From: Mucilaginibacter galii
GTDB lineage: Bacteria > Bacteroidota > Bacteroidia > Sphingobacteriales > Sphingobacteriaceae
DNA length: 64,000 nucleotides
Assembly (NCBI RefSeq): GCF_014635825.1
Contig: NZ_BMDO01000006.1
Location: 248,001 to 312,000, forward strand
Direction of reading: 5' to 3'
The position numbers were made by a program, and so were the translations under genes. The first letter of the stretch is position 1. Each line of letters opens with the position of its first letter. The notes under the pieces were generated by a model. That model worked only from the letters and a program-made list of their open reading frames with translations. It was not told the origin of the DNA and searched no databases. Below, one piece after another: positions 1-9,238 of the stretch.

Positions 1-593
1 ACGCAGTATTAGCTGCACGTAACCAAATTAATGAGCCTTTTTGCGTAATTAACGCTGATGACTTTTACGGTTACGAAGCATTTGAAAAAATGGCCGAGTT
101 TTTAACCACCGAAGTAGCCGATGATAATTACTCATTAATGGGTTACCAGGTAGACCGTACGCTTTCTGACTATGGTTCGGTATCGCGCGGTGTATGTAAG
201 GTAGAAGACGGTAACATGGTTGAAATTAACGAGCGTACCGAAGTTTACTTTAAAGACGGCGATGTATTTTATAAAGATGGTACCGGCGAACACCAGTTAC
301 CTAACGATACCCGCGTATCTATGAATTTCTGGGGCTTTACGCCGGCAGTATTTAAACAAAGCGAAGATATGTTCAAACGTTTTGTTGATGCTAATGAGAC
401 CAACCCTAAAGCCGAATTCTTTATTCCTTTAGTGGCCGATGAGCTGATCAAATCGGGTACTGCCAAGTTCAAAGTGATCCCGACCGGTAATAAATGGTTT
501 GGTGTTACTTATAAAGAAGATAAGCCCATTGTACAAGCCAGCATTTCTGAACTGGTAGAGAATGGTACTTATCCTGCCAACTTGTGGTCATAG
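1..593 (+). CDS. Sugar-nucleotide-type nucleotidyltransferase, 5' end cut off
   Basis: The reading frame is open from the left edge (first full codon at 3) to the stop at 591-593, so the N-terminus lies outside the window. The visible part starts AVLAARNQINEPFCVINADD, and the INADDFYG stretch is the core metal-binding region of NTP-transferase (GlmU/RmlA-like) folds. These enzymes couple a nucleoside triphosphate to a sugar phosphate or similar acceptor in the cytoplasm. The ATG at 90 is internal, because the conserved motif lies upstream of it. The substrate cannot be told from this fragment. A bidirectional terminator follows directly. Confidence 0.75.
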   Translation, partial: AVLAARNQINEPFCVINADDFYGYEAFEKMAEFLTTEVADDNYSLMGYQVDRTLSDYGSVSRGVCKVEDGNMVEINERTEVYFKDGDVFYKDGTGEHQLPNDTRVSMNFWGFTPAVFKQSEDMFKRFVDANETNPKAEFFIPLVADELIKSGTAKFKVIPTGNKWFGVTYKEDKPIVQASISELVENGTYPANLWS

Positions 594-604
594 TTGCCTA
601 ACCG

Positions 605-655
605 CATAAGCATAAAAAAACCGCTTCAAATGGAGCGGTTTTTTTTATGCTTATG
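605..655. terminator. Bidirectional rho-independent terminator
   Basis: A hairpin with the core AACCGCT / AGCGGTT is flanked by an A-tract on the left and a T-tract on the right, and the pairing extends outward through CATAAGCATA / TATGCTTATG. It sits between two convergent genes and can serve both strands. Confidence 0.85.
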
Positions 656-663
656 TTTATCGT

Positions 664-2145
664 TTAAAGCTGAACATTGTTAGTTGCATTGTCTTGCGAA
701 GCAGTTCCCTCAAATTTACTTTCGCAGGCAAACCCAAACAGGCAGCGTTCTTTGATCATGGTGGCCACTTCATCAGGTACGAATTCCTCCCATCCCGGTG
801 CACCTTCCTTAATTAATTGCATTACTCTATCGGTTTGTACATGCAGGTTTTTCTCGCTGTAATCTTTAATATCGGCTACCTTGTCATTTACGATAAGATA
901 CTCAAACAGGTCTATTAAGTGTTTGGGCGGGGTAAACTTTAGCCCTGTTAATATTTCACCGTTGTGATAGGTTGGGTAAATAAAAAGCTTCACCTTACGG
1001 CTAAACAAAGTGGCAAACGATTCGAGGATACCACCCGGTAGGTCGGTGTAATGCTCTTCGGTAAATATGTATTCTAAGTTAGGGTAACCCACTACTACGC
1101 CCATTTTCAACTTAGTGATCTTAGACAGGTAGGCCACCAGCTTATAGTACTCATGAAAATTTGAAATGAGCACCGTTTGCCCAAGCGAGCACAAGATGTC
1201 TACCCTATCGAGAAAGTCCTTTTCATCAATCTCAGCGGTCAGGTCGGCATTCCTTTCTTTTAAGGCTTGAAGGGTAAGTTCGGTAACTACCTCAACCTTG
1301 GTTTTATCAACGTCGGGTTCCTGTAAAAACTGCTCAACACCCCGGTTAAGCATATCCAAATGCACATTGATCAACGGGCGGAACCGACCGCGCACTACCA
1401 CGATATGCTTTTTGTATAAAATTTCTGACGGCTGGATGTTCTTACCATCTGGCCCGAATAAAGCAGCATCTGAGAAACCATATTTAACGAGGTGCAGGCT
1501 CATGAGGCGGTTATCCACCTTATCAAAACCCGGCCCTTCAAAGCGGATCATATCTATCTGGATCCTGTCGCGCGACAAGTTATCCATCAAGGAAAGCAGG
1601 AATACCGGCGGCACATGGTTATAATAAAAACAGGCATACATAAGGTTAACCCCTAAAATACCCACAGCCTCCTGCTGCTGATAGTTCTCGTTATCGAGCA
1701 GTTTTACGTGCACTACCACATCGTGCGATACGCCGTTGGGCTCCAGTTGAAAACGAACGCCCATCCATCCGTGACCTTCATTGGTCTTATGATAGTTAAG
1801 GGCCGAGAAAGTACCCGAGAAAGCAAAAAAAGTGGTTTTATCTCCGCGTTGCTGGGACAGCCGCTCTAATATAAGCCCGTACTCATGATCGAGCATAGAG
1901 ATCAGGCGCTGTTCGCTCACGTAACGTTTAACCTGCTGTGAGCCGTAAATGGCATCAGAAAAAGTCATATCGTAAGCCGACATGGTTTTGGCAACCGTGC
2001 CTGCCGCTGCCCCTGCTTTAAAAAAGTGAGCTGCAACGTCCTGCCCGGCGCCAATTTCGGCAAACGAACCATAAATTTTTGGATCAAGATTTATAGCAAG
2101 CGCTTTTTGCTTTGTACCTATATCTTTGTTGTGAATATTATTCAT
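664..2145 (-). CDS. Conserved Bacteroidota protein of unknown function (493 aa)
   Basis: A long soluble protein without signal peptide or membrane segment. It has a distinctive N-terminal block containing YGSFAEIGAGQDVAAHFF and AGTVAKTMSAYDMTFSDAIY. I recall similar proteins in many Bacteroidota genomes, some annotated as nicotinate-nucleotide adenylyltransferase. I do not see the (H/T)xGH signature expected of such an enzyme, so I do not adopt that name. It is transcribed alone, convergent to the nucleotidyltransferase and divergent from the AsmA-like gene. The ATG at 2145 is the only sensible start before the conserved block. Confidence 0.7.
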   Translation of the reverse strand: MNNIHNKDIGTKQKALAINLDPKIYGSFAEIGAGQDVAAHFFKAGAAAGTVAKTMSAYDMTFSDAIYGSQQVKRYVSEQRLISMLDHEYGLILERLSQQRGDKTTFFAFSGTFSALNYHKTNEGHGWMGVRFQLEPNGVSHDVVVHVKLLDNENYQQQEAVGILGVNLMYACFYYNHVPPVFLLSLMDNLSRDRIQIDMIRFEGPGFDKVDNRLMSLHLVKYGFSDAALFGPDGKNIQPSEILYKKHIVVVRGRFRPLINVHLDMLNRGVEQFLQEPDVDKTKVEVVTELTLQALKERNADLTAEIDEKDFLDRVDILCSLGQTVLISNFHEYYKLVAYLSKITKLKMGVVVGYPNLEYIFTEEHYTDLPGGILESFATLFSRKVKLFIYPTYHNGEILTGLKFTPPKHLIDLFEYLIVNDKVADIKDYSEKNLHVQTDRVMQLIKEGAPGWEEFVPDEVATMIKERCLFGFACESKFEGTASQDNATNNVQL

Positions 2146-2421
2146 GAAATATTATTCTTCGTATAAAAACTAACCCAAAAATGAAGCCTAAAATTGTTTC
2201 ACAGGCTAAATTATCACTGCGACAATTTAAGACCATGAATGGGTATTAATTACAATTATCAGGAGCCGCTAAGTTAAACATTAACCACCACCTGTGCGTG
2301 TAAAAGTTACACTATTGTATATAACACGGACCGTTTTACGCTTCAAGGGTTTAACAAAGCAGCCGTTTATTTGTTACAAAGTAAGTAGCCAAACAGGTTG
2401 CTCATGGCATATACCGGTTAA

Positions 2422-4236
2422 ATGGCTCAAACACGCAAAAAACAATGGCAAAAGGTACTCCTCGTTATATCGGGTATAGTTGCCGTGCTGCTGGTGTTAG
2501 GCTTTTTGCTGATCAATTCTATTGTTACGCCCATTCTTTCTAAAAAGTTAAAGAGCGCGGTCTTAAAAGGTAGCGACAGTTTGTATCATATAAACTTTAG
2601 CAAAGCCGAACTGCATCTCATCAGCGGCAAAGCCGAACTTTTCGATATTACCCTGACGCCCGACAGCCAGGTTTACGAACAGATGAAACAGCAGGGGAAA
2701 AATCCGGGCTATGTGTTCAAATTGCGGGTTAAGCGTTTGCTGATCTCCGATGCGCACCCCTTCAAATTATATTTTAAGAAAGAATTACAAATAGGCCTGA
2801 TTACCCTCAACAATCCCGAGGTGCAAGTAAGCAAGTATGCCCAAAAGCCCGACACCACTAAAAAAGATGAGCGCACACTTTACCAAAAGCTATCAAAAAG
2901 CCTCAAGTATATCAATGTAGGCATTATTGCTCTGAATAACGTTCGGCTTACTTATAAAGACTATACAGGTAAAAAGCCCGCCGTTTACACACTAAGGAAC
3001 ATGGGCCTGAAAGCAACCGACCTGCTTATAGATTCGGCTACGCAAACCGATACCTCACGGACCTTGTATTGTAAAGACATTACCACCCAGCTAAATAACT
3101 TTAGCGGCACAAGCAAAACCGGCTTATACAAGTACGCCGTAAAATCGGTTAAATTATCTACCCAAACCGCTAAGCTAACCGTTACAGGTATCGATCTGCA
3201 GCCGCTCGCTTCAAAAACCTTTTTTGCCCAAAGTAAAGACGACCGCTTTATGCTGCATCTGGACAGTTTAGAACTACATGGTTTCGATTTTCAAACCTTT
3301 GGTAAGCAGCAAGACATTGATGCAAAAAAGGTAATTGCAAGTAAAGGTAGCTTCGAGGTTTACAGCAACCCCAATCCCCCCATTTTAACTGCCGACAGGC
3401 TGGTTACGTTTCCGCATTGGCTCATTAGGCAGGTGAAAACCGGCATCAATGCAGATACGGTACAAGTTAAAAACATCAAGGTTACTTACAAGGAGTACAA
3501 CAAAAAGATAGCTAAAACCGGTGCCATTTGGTTCACTAATACCACGGGCCGTTTTTATAACATTACCAATAAAAAAGACCGGCTTAAAAAAAACAACATT
3601 TGCACGGCTAAGCTTAGCACCTATTTCATGCAAACAGGCAAACTAAGCCTGACTTTCCACTTTAATTTGAACGATGCCACCTATAACTATAGCTACCAGG
3701 GCCACCTTGGGCCAATGGATATGCAGGCGGCTAATCCGGCGGTAATGCCGCTGGGTATGGTCAGGGTAGATTCGGGCAAAGTAAAAGGTCTCGACTTTGA
3801 CATTCACAGCACGCAGAAAACATCAACGGGTAAGGTTACTTTTTTATATAATGACCTTAAAGTGAGTATGCTTAAACCCGGCGCCAATCAATCTTATCAG
3901 AAAAAAACATTGCTTTCTTTATTTGCCAACGGCTTGGTCATCAAAAGTAACAACCCCGATAAAGCCGGTACTGCGCCGCGCGTCGCCAATGTTGTGTTTG
4001 TACGTCCGGCTAACTACCCGTTTTTTCAAACCGTGTGGAACACACTACTAAGCGGTATTAAAAAATGTGCCCTGGGTAAAGCCGAGCCCAAGGATGCTAA
4101 AAAACCGTTGACTGATAAAGAAAAAAAGAAGCAGGAAAAGGAACTAAAAAAGGCGCGAAAGAAAAAAGAGAAAGAAGAAAAGGAACATCAAAAAAAGCTG
4201 GAAGAGCAAGCCGAAAAGAAAAAGAAGAACGATTGA
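2422..4236 (+). CDS. AsmA/DUF748-like membrane-anchored protein (604 aa)
   Basis: Residues about 10-32 form one hydrophobic segment after a basic start (TRKKQWQK), which gives a signal anchor with the bulk in the periplasm. The following region (SLYHINFSKAELHLISGKAE) resembles the beta-rich repeats of AsmA-like and DUF748 envelope proteins, a family linked to lipid transport or outer-membrane homeostasis. The last about 45 residues are almost only Lys, Glu and Gln (runs of KKKEKEEKE), a charged helical tail. The ATG at 2422 places the hydrophobic segment correctly. Assignment to the AsmA-like superfamily is by general resemblance only. Confidence 0.6.
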   Translation: MAQTRKKQWQKVLLVISGIVAVLLVLGFLLINSIVTPILSKKLKSAVLKGSDSLYHINFSKAELHLISGKAELFDITLTPDSQVYEQMKQQGKNPGYVFKLRVKRLLISDAHPFKLYFKKELQIGLITLNNPEVQVSKYAQKPDTTKKDERTLYQKLSKSLKYINVGIIALNNVRLTYKDYTGKKPAVYTLRNMGLKATDLLIDSATQTDTSRTLYCKDITTQLNNFSGTSKTGLYKYAVKSVKLSTQTAKLTVTGIDLQPLASKTFFAQSKDDRFMLHLDSLELHGFDFQTFGKQQDIDAKKVIASKGSFEVYSNPNPPILTADRLVTFPHWLIRQVKTGINADTVQVKNIKVTYKEYNKKIAKTGAIWFTNTTGRFYNITNKKDRLKKNNICTAKLSTYFMQTGKLSLTFHFNLNDATYNYSYQGHLGPMDMQAANPAVMPLGMVRVDSGKVKGLDFDIHSTQKTSTGKVTFLYNDLKVSMLKPGANQSYQKKTLLSLFANGLVIKSNNPDKAGTAPRVANVVFVRPANYPFFQTVWNTLLSGIKKCALGKAEPKDAKKPLTDKEKKKQEKELKKARKKKEKEEKEHQKKLEEQAEKKKKND

Positions 4237-4404
4237 CAGTTTACTGTAAATAATGAATACGGGTTTTAAAACCAACGTATCATACCTGCTGTTGTTACCT
4301 AAAGAAAGTTATATCTTTACCCCATTAAATACATAGTACTTGTCGTCATTAACACCTTGGGCTGTTTTACGCTGCTCATTGTGGTTCAAAATATCCCTTA
4401 GCTC

Positions 4405-5217
4405 ATGAATGATGAATTTTACAATCATCTTTTAAACAAACCCGATAGCACTAAGGCTATCCCCTCTAACACGGTAATTGCCGACTGGGCATTGAGTGTG
4501 ATTAACTTATTATACCCGCAGCATTCGCGCAACCTGTTTCATACCCTTAAAGAAATAAAGCAGCATGCCTTAAAACTGCAGGAAGAACTACTGCAAATTA
4601 TTGGCACCAGCAGCGATTATCCTTACAGTTACAGTCAGCATTTGGCCGCCCAATTTTTTGACGCGCTACCCGCACTTTACGAAACTTTAAATACCGACAT
4701 ACAGGCCATTTATGATGGCGACCCGGCTGCTCGCAGCGAGTTTGAGGTTATCCGTACTTACCCTGGCTTTTACGCCATTTGCTTTTACCGCATTGCACAC
4801 CTGCTAAATACGTTTGATTTGCCGTTGGTACCGCGCATTTTAACGGAGCATGCCCATTCTAAAACCGGTATAGATATTCACCCGGCAGCAACTATAGGCG
4901 AATATTTTCATATAGACCACGGCACGGGCATTGTTGTGGGCGAAACCACCACCATAGGCCGTTATGTAAAACTATACCAGGGCGTAACTTTAGGGGCTTT
5001 AAGCGTGCACAAAAACCTGGCAGGCAGCAAACGTCATCCAACGGTAGAAGATGGCGTGGTTATTTATTCGGGCGCTACCATTTTGGGGGGCGATACCGTA
5101 ATTGGCCATCATAGCGTAATTGGCGGTAACGTGTGGCTTACCCAAAGTGTGGCACCGCATTCAACCGTTTACCACACCCCTACCATCACGGTACAAAATA
5201 TTACACAAAACATCTAA
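4405..5217 (+). CDS. cysE: Serine O-acetyltransferase
   Basis: Transfers acetyl from acetyl-CoA to L-serine, giving O-acetylserine, the carbon acceptor for cysteine synthesis. The C-terminal half shows left-handed beta-helix hexapeptide repeats and the family core: HPAATIGEYFHIDHGTGIVV followed by GETTTIGRYVKLYQGVTLGA, including the catalytic His in HIDHG. The N-terminal helical domain (about 150 residues) is of the long bacterial/plant type, and 270 aa is a normal length. The stop lies 13 bases before cysM, so the two form an operon making cysteine. The electron-supplying sulfate reduction genes lie about 50 kb away at 56.6-64 kb. Confidence 0.93.
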   Translation: MNDEFYNHLLNKPDSTKAIPSNTVIADWALSVINLLYPQHSRNLFHTLKEIKQHALKLQEELLQIIGTSSDYPYSYSQHLAAQFFDALPALYETLNTDIQAIYDGDPAARSEFEVIRTYPGFYAICFYRIAHLLNTFDLPLVPRILTEHAHSKTGIDIHPAATIGEYFHIDHGTGIVVGETTTIGRYVKLYQGVTLGALSVHKNLAGSKRHPTVEDGVVIYSGATILGGDTVIGHHSVIGGNVWLTQSVAPHSTVYHTPTITVQNITQNI

Positions 5218-5230
5218 AAATTTACAGACT

Positions 5231-6103
5231 ATGGCAGGCATTATTGATTTGATTGGCAACACGCCAATGGCCGAGCTTCAGAAACTTAACCCTAACCCAA
5301 AAGTGAAGATATTTGCCAAACTTGAAGGTAATAATCCCGGCGGCAGTGTAAAAGACCGTGCTTCGCTCAACATGATACGCAGCGCTTTAGAGCGTGGCGA
5401 AATTACGCCAGGCACCAAACTGGTAGAAGCTACCAGCGGCAACACTGGCATAGCCCTGGCCATGATTGCCAGCTTGTTTAACCTGGATATTGAATTGGTA
5501 ATGCCATCTAACAGTACCCGCGAACGCACGCTTACCATGCAAGCCTACGGCGCTAAAGTTACTTTGCTGGATAATATTGAGATTTGCCGCGACTACGCCG
5601 AAGAAAAAGGTGCATCAGAAGGCTATTATTTACTCAACCAGTTTGCCAACAGCGATAATTACATGGCCCACTATAAAACTACCGGCCCTGAGCTGTGGCG
5701 CGATACCGAAGGCAAGATCACGCATTTTGTGAGCTCAATGGGTACCACCGGTACTATTATGGGTTGCTCAAAATTTTTGAAAGAAAAAAACGCCGATATT
5801 CAAATTGTGGGTTGCCAGCCCACCGAGGGTTCATCCATACCGGGCATACGCCGCTGGCCGGAAGCCTATCTGCCAAAAATATTCGATCCAAGCCGGGTAG
5901 ACCGTGTTATGGATATTTCAGAAGCTGAGGCTACGCAAATGGCACGCCGCCTGGCCAAAGAAGAAGGCTTGTTTGCCGGCATGAGCAGCGGTGGAGCCTG
6001 TTCGGCAGCTATTAAGTTAGCCCAGGAGTTGGAAGAAGGCATTATTGTTTTCATAGCCTGCGACCGCGGCGACCGTTACCTGAGCAGCGAATTGTTCGGG
6101 TAA
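5231..6103 (+). CDS. cysM: Cysteine synthase (O-acetylserine sulfhydrylase)
   Basis: PLP enzyme of fold type II that replaces the acetyl group of O-acetylserine by sulfide (or thiosulfate in the CysM subclass). Visible motifs: GNTPMAEL at the N-terminus, the PLP lysine in PGGSVKDRAS, the substrate loop TSGNTGIALAM, the phosphate loop GTTGTIMG, and SSGGACSAA near the end. The start at 5231 (MAGIIDLIGNTP) is preferred over an in-frame ATG at 5120 because the latter would lie inside cysE. 290 aa is typical of CysM. It pairs with the upstream acetyltransferase. Confidence 0.93.
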   Translation: MAGIIDLIGNTPMAELQKLNPNPKVKIFAKLEGNNPGGSVKDRASLNMIRSALERGEITPGTKLVEATSGNTGIALAMIASLFNLDIELVMPSNSTRERTLTMQAYGAKVTLLDNIEICRDYAEEKGASEGYYLLNQFANSDNYMAHYKTTGPELWRDTEGKITHFVSSMGTTGTIMGCSKFLKEKNADIQIVGCQPTEGSSIPGIRRWPEAYLPKIFDPSRVDRVMDISEAEATQMARRLAKEEGLFAGMSSGGACSAAIKLAQELEEGIIVFIACDRGDRYLSSELFG

Positions 6104-6122
6104 CCGCTATTAAATAAAGCTT

Positions 6123-6785
6123 TTATTGAACAGGCCAATCATGAGGTATTTCTGCCTCGCGCAGCGAATTGAGCTTATTAATTTTAATGCGCTTGTGTTC
6201 AACTTTAGTCTCCTCGCCATCAATAGTCCCGGAATTAAACACAGCTTTTCGTGTAGAGAAATTATAGTCATTGTCTTCCATTTTATTTCCGCTAACGCCG
6301 GTGAGTGTAGCGCCAATTAAATAAAAGTCGCCTTGCTGATAGCGGTATTTGTAGTATGAATGTTCGCGCACAAATTCGTAGTTAATGTTTAACACCCGCT
6401 TGGCTATAAAAATTTGGTCAAAGGCATCATTAACCATACCCACCTCGCCATCGCGCAAAATAATGGTGTTATTTTGCAAGGTTAGTCGGTAGCCATTGCC
6501 CACTTTAAATAGTATAGCCAGTATCCGCGGATGCCCGGTATTCATCACACCATCCGGGCGGCGCTCTTTTATCGCTTTCGCATATTCTATAACTACGGCG
6601 GCATCGGCGACACCATCCCCATTTAAATCGCCATTAGCTACTGATTTTATCTTCCAGTTAGCAGGAACAATGTCTTTAACCGAGTTAACCGACTTATGAA
6701 GTGCCGGGTAAGAAAACCCCTGCGCTATGGCACCGGATACGGTAAAGGTGAGAAATAAGATAGCAATTAATGTCTTCATGTTCAT
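6123..6785 (-). CDS. Secreted protein with a calcium-loop-like repeat
   Basis: Starts MNMKTLIAILFLTFTVSGAI and then AQ, a clear signal peptide cleaved near AIAQ. An upstream in-frame ATG at 6803 would add six polar residues before it, so 6785 (or 6779) is preferred. Residues near 50-60 read DLNGDGVADAAVV, the Dx(D/N)xDG calcium-binding loop seen in FG-GAP/VCBS and dockerin-like proteins. The rest is beta-rich and lacks a family I recognise. It probably acts in the periplasm or outside the cell. Convergent with cysM, with only 19 bases between the stops. Confidence 0.6.
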   Translation of the reverse strand: MNMKTLIAILFLTFTVSGAIAQGFSYPALHKSVNSVKDIVPANWKIKSVANGDLNGDGVADAAVVIEYAKAIKERRPDGVMNTGHPRILAILFKVGNGYRLTLQNNTIILRDGEVGMVNDAFDQIFIAKRVLNINYEFVREHSYYKYRYQQGDFYLIGATLTGVSGNKMEDNDYNFSTRKAVFNSGTIDGEETKVEHKRIKINKLNSLREAEIPHDWPVQ

Positions 6786-6890
6786 AGCGTTATAAGTTAG
6801 CAACGTTGGTTAATATCTTTAAAACCAAGCATTCTTAATAGTGTTCAAGCTTTTAAGTATATATTTACTCATCACACTAATACACCGCCA

Positions 6891-9152
6891 ATGGAGTTCA
6901 AAATATTAGGGAACACTCAAAATGTAACCCAGCAAGCCAATAAGCTCATTATCTCTTCTGCCGAAGCCGAAGCCCATATCACCATTTATAGCGATTCCAT
7001 AATCCGTATAAATGTAACTAGGCAGCCGCAAAATAATGAACCCTCGTTTGCCGTAATTCAGGAGCCACAATCTAAATTAACTTATCAGGATGATGATAAT
7101 GAGCTGGTAGTAACTACTGCTGCACTAACTTTGCTTGTTAGCAAAAATCCGTTAAGGTTCGCTTTTTACACACCCGACGGACAACTGCTGAGCCGCGATG
7201 ATGAACGCTTTGGCGTAACCTGGCAAAACAGCCAGGTAATTAATTACCGCGAACTCCAAGGAGACGAAAAGTTCATAGGCCTGGGCGAAAAGGTAGGCAA
7301 CCTTAACCGCAGGGCCAGTTCATTTGTGAACTGGAACACCGATGCACCAGACCATACGCCCCTTACAGATCCGCTGTACGAAACGTTTCCATTTTTTATA
7401 GGCATACACAGCGGCCTTACCTATGGCTTGTTTTTAGATAATACGCATAAAAGTTATTTTGATTTTGGCGCCTCGTGCGATGACCAGTTTATGTGGCTGG
7501 GTGCCGATGACGGCGATTTGAACTATTACTTTTTTGGAGCACAAACCGTAGCCGGCATTATTGAAGATTATACCTGGCTAACCGGCCGTATGGAAATGCC
7601 GCCACTGTGGAGCCTGGGTTACCAGCAATGCCGCTGGAGCTATATGAGCGCACAAGAGGTGCTTGATGTAGCTTCTAAATTCCGTGAAAACAACATCCCT
7701 GCCGATGTAATGTATTGCGATATAGATTACATGGAAGGGTTCAAAATATTTACCTGGAATAAAGAAACCTTTGCCGAGCCTAAACAATTTATTGATAAGC
7801 TCAAAGCCATGAACTTTAAACTGGTAACCATTGTAGACCCGGGCATTAAGGTAGAAAAAGGCTATCAGCAGTATGACGAAGGTGTAGAACGCGGTTACTT
7901 TGCCACCTACCCTAACGGCGAAAATTATATTGGCGAGGTTTGGCCCGGCCGCTGCCATTTTCCAGACTTTTTTAGGGAAGATGTACGAGAGTGGTGGGGA
8001 GCCGCCTTTACTGCACTTACCGAGCCCGGTGTAGAAGGTTTTTGGAACGACATGAACGAGCCTGCCGTTTGGAACCAAAACATGCCCTGGATAGTGAAGT
8101 TTGGCGATAAATTTATGCCAGAGGTACGTAATGTATACGGTATGATGATGGCCAAAGCCACCTACGATGGCACCCGCAAGATCTTAGGCAACAAACGCCC
8201 TTTTGTATTGACCCGTGCGGCATATTCAGGCACACAGCGTTATTCGGCTGTATGGACGGGCGATAACACAGCCACCGACGAACACCTGCTGTTAGGTGCA
8301 CGTTTGGTTAACAGCTTAGGCGTAAGCGGTATGGCTAATGTGGGTGTAGATATTGGCGGCTTTAGCGGCAATCCTACCCCCGAAATGATGGTGCGCTGGA
8401 ACTCTTTGGGTACTTACACGCCTATGTACCGTAACCACTCCATTAAAGATTCGGAGTTTAGGGAGCCATGGCAATATGGTGCCGACAACCTGGAGCTGAT
8501 CAAAAAATCGATAGAGGAACGGTACAAGTTACTGCCTTACCTGTATTCTTCGTTCTATCAAACCAGCCAAACCGGTTTGCCGGTTTGCCGCACATTGGCC
8601 ATTGATTACACGCATGACCATAACATTTACCATGAAGATTACCAAAACCAGTTTTTGTTTGGCGATGCTTTACTGGTAGCGCCGGTAATAAGTACCGAGA
8701 TTACTGCCAAAGTATACTTGCCTCAAGGTAACTGGTACCGTTTAAGTACCGACGAAGCCTTTGATGGCGGACAGGAATACGTAGTTGATGCTCCTTTAAA
8801 TGATTTGCCGGTATTTGCCAAAGCCGGTGCCATTATTACCCAACAAAGCGTAAAACAAAGCACCCAAGATAAGGGCGATGGCATATTGGAAATCCATATT
8901 TGGAACGGCACCGAGGCAACAAGCTTCGTTTACTATGAAGACGACGGCGACACCTATGACTACGCTGAAGGAGCCTATCACAAACGTTTAATTATATTCG
9001 ACCCTACCAAGAAGGTCATGATCTTAGATGCGGCAGAAGGTAGCTATACCTCGCAATATGATAAGGTACAGGTGGTATTACATGCTTTTGCCGATGCCAA
9101 ACTATTAAGCCCTGTCGGCAACAGCAATGATGAAATTGTGATATACTATTAA
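6891..9152 (+). CDS. Glycoside hydrolase family 31 (alpha-glucosidase-like)
   Basis: A retaining alpha-glycosidase with the GH31 signature GFWNDMNEPAVW, whose Asp (ND-M) is the nucleophile, and WTGDNTA, whose Asp is the likely acid/base. The N-terminal about 210 residues form the beta-sandwich, then the (beta/alpha)8 barrel (from about PLWSLGYQQCRWSY), then C-terminal beta domains. At 753 aa it is of normal length. There is no signal peptide, so it is cytoplasmic and probably acts on imported maltooligosaccharides or similar alpha-glucosides. A family member could instead be an alpha-xylosidase; the sequence alone does not settle this. Confidence 0.9.
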   Translation: MEFKILGNTQNVTQQANKLIISSAEAEAHITIYSDSIIRINVTRQPQNNEPSFAVIQEPQSKLTYQDDDNELVVTTAALTLLVSKNPLRFAFYTPDGQLLSRDDERFGVTWQNSQVINYRELQGDEKFIGLGEKVGNLNRRASSFVNWNTDAPDHTPLTDPLYETFPFFIGIHSGLTYGLFLDNTHKSYFDFGASCDDQFMWLGADDGDLNYYFFGAQTVAGIIEDYTWLTGRMEMPPLWSLGYQQCRWSYMSAQEVLDVASKFRENNIPADVMYCDIDYMEGFKIFTWNKETFAEPKQFIDKLKAMNFKLVTIVDPGIKVEKGYQQYDEGVERGYFATYPNGENYIGEVWPGRCHFPDFFREDVREWWGAAFTALTEPGVEGFWNDMNEPAVWNQNMPWIVKFGDKFMPEVRNVYGMMMAKATYDGTRKILGNKRPFVLTRAAYSGTQRYSAVWTGDNTATDEHLLLGARLVNSLGVSGMANVGVDIGGFSGNPTPEMMVRWNSLGTYTPMYRNHSIKDSEFREPWQYGADNLELIKKSIEERYKLLPYLYSSFYQTSQTGLPVCRTLAIDYTHDHNIYHEDYQNQFLFGDALLVAPVISTEITAKVYLPQGNWYRLSTDEAFDGGQEYVVDAPLNDLPVFAKAGAIITQQSVKQSTQDKGDGILEIHIWNGTEATSFVYYEDDGDTYDYAEGAYHKRLIIFDPTKKVMILDAAEGSYTSQYDKVQVVLHAFADAKLLSPVGNSNDEIVIYY

Positions 9153-9168
9153 GAATTTCAAACATCAG

Positions 9169-9203
9169 TTACCGGAGATAATTTTATACCTTATCTCCGG
9201 TAA
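9169..9203 (+). terminator. Perfect 13-bp hairpin after the GH31 gene
   Basis: TTACCGGAGATAA and its exact complement TTATCTCCGGTAA are separated by nine bases, 16 bases after the GH31 stop. The T-rich stretch after it is broken (TTCAATTTCTTT), so it could be a weak terminator or an mRNA 3'-end stabiliser. Confidence 0.55.
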
Positions 9204-9238
9204 TTCAATTTCTTTCCGGGTAAGCCAATTTATCACAC

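Noticed and set aside
2294..2479. 61-codon frame before the AsmA-like gene
   Set aside because: Overlaps the real start in another frame and has no features.
4287..4298. Cys-Cys-Cys-Tyr codon run (TGC TGT TGT TAC) before cysE, like the leader at 56558
   Set aside because: The frame opens after a TGA with no ATG, GTG or TTG before the run, and there is no terminator/antiterminator pair downstream. Probably chance.
7578..8078. 166-codon minus-strand frame inside the GH31 gene
   Set aside because: Antisense shadow of a well-supported enzyme; no motif.
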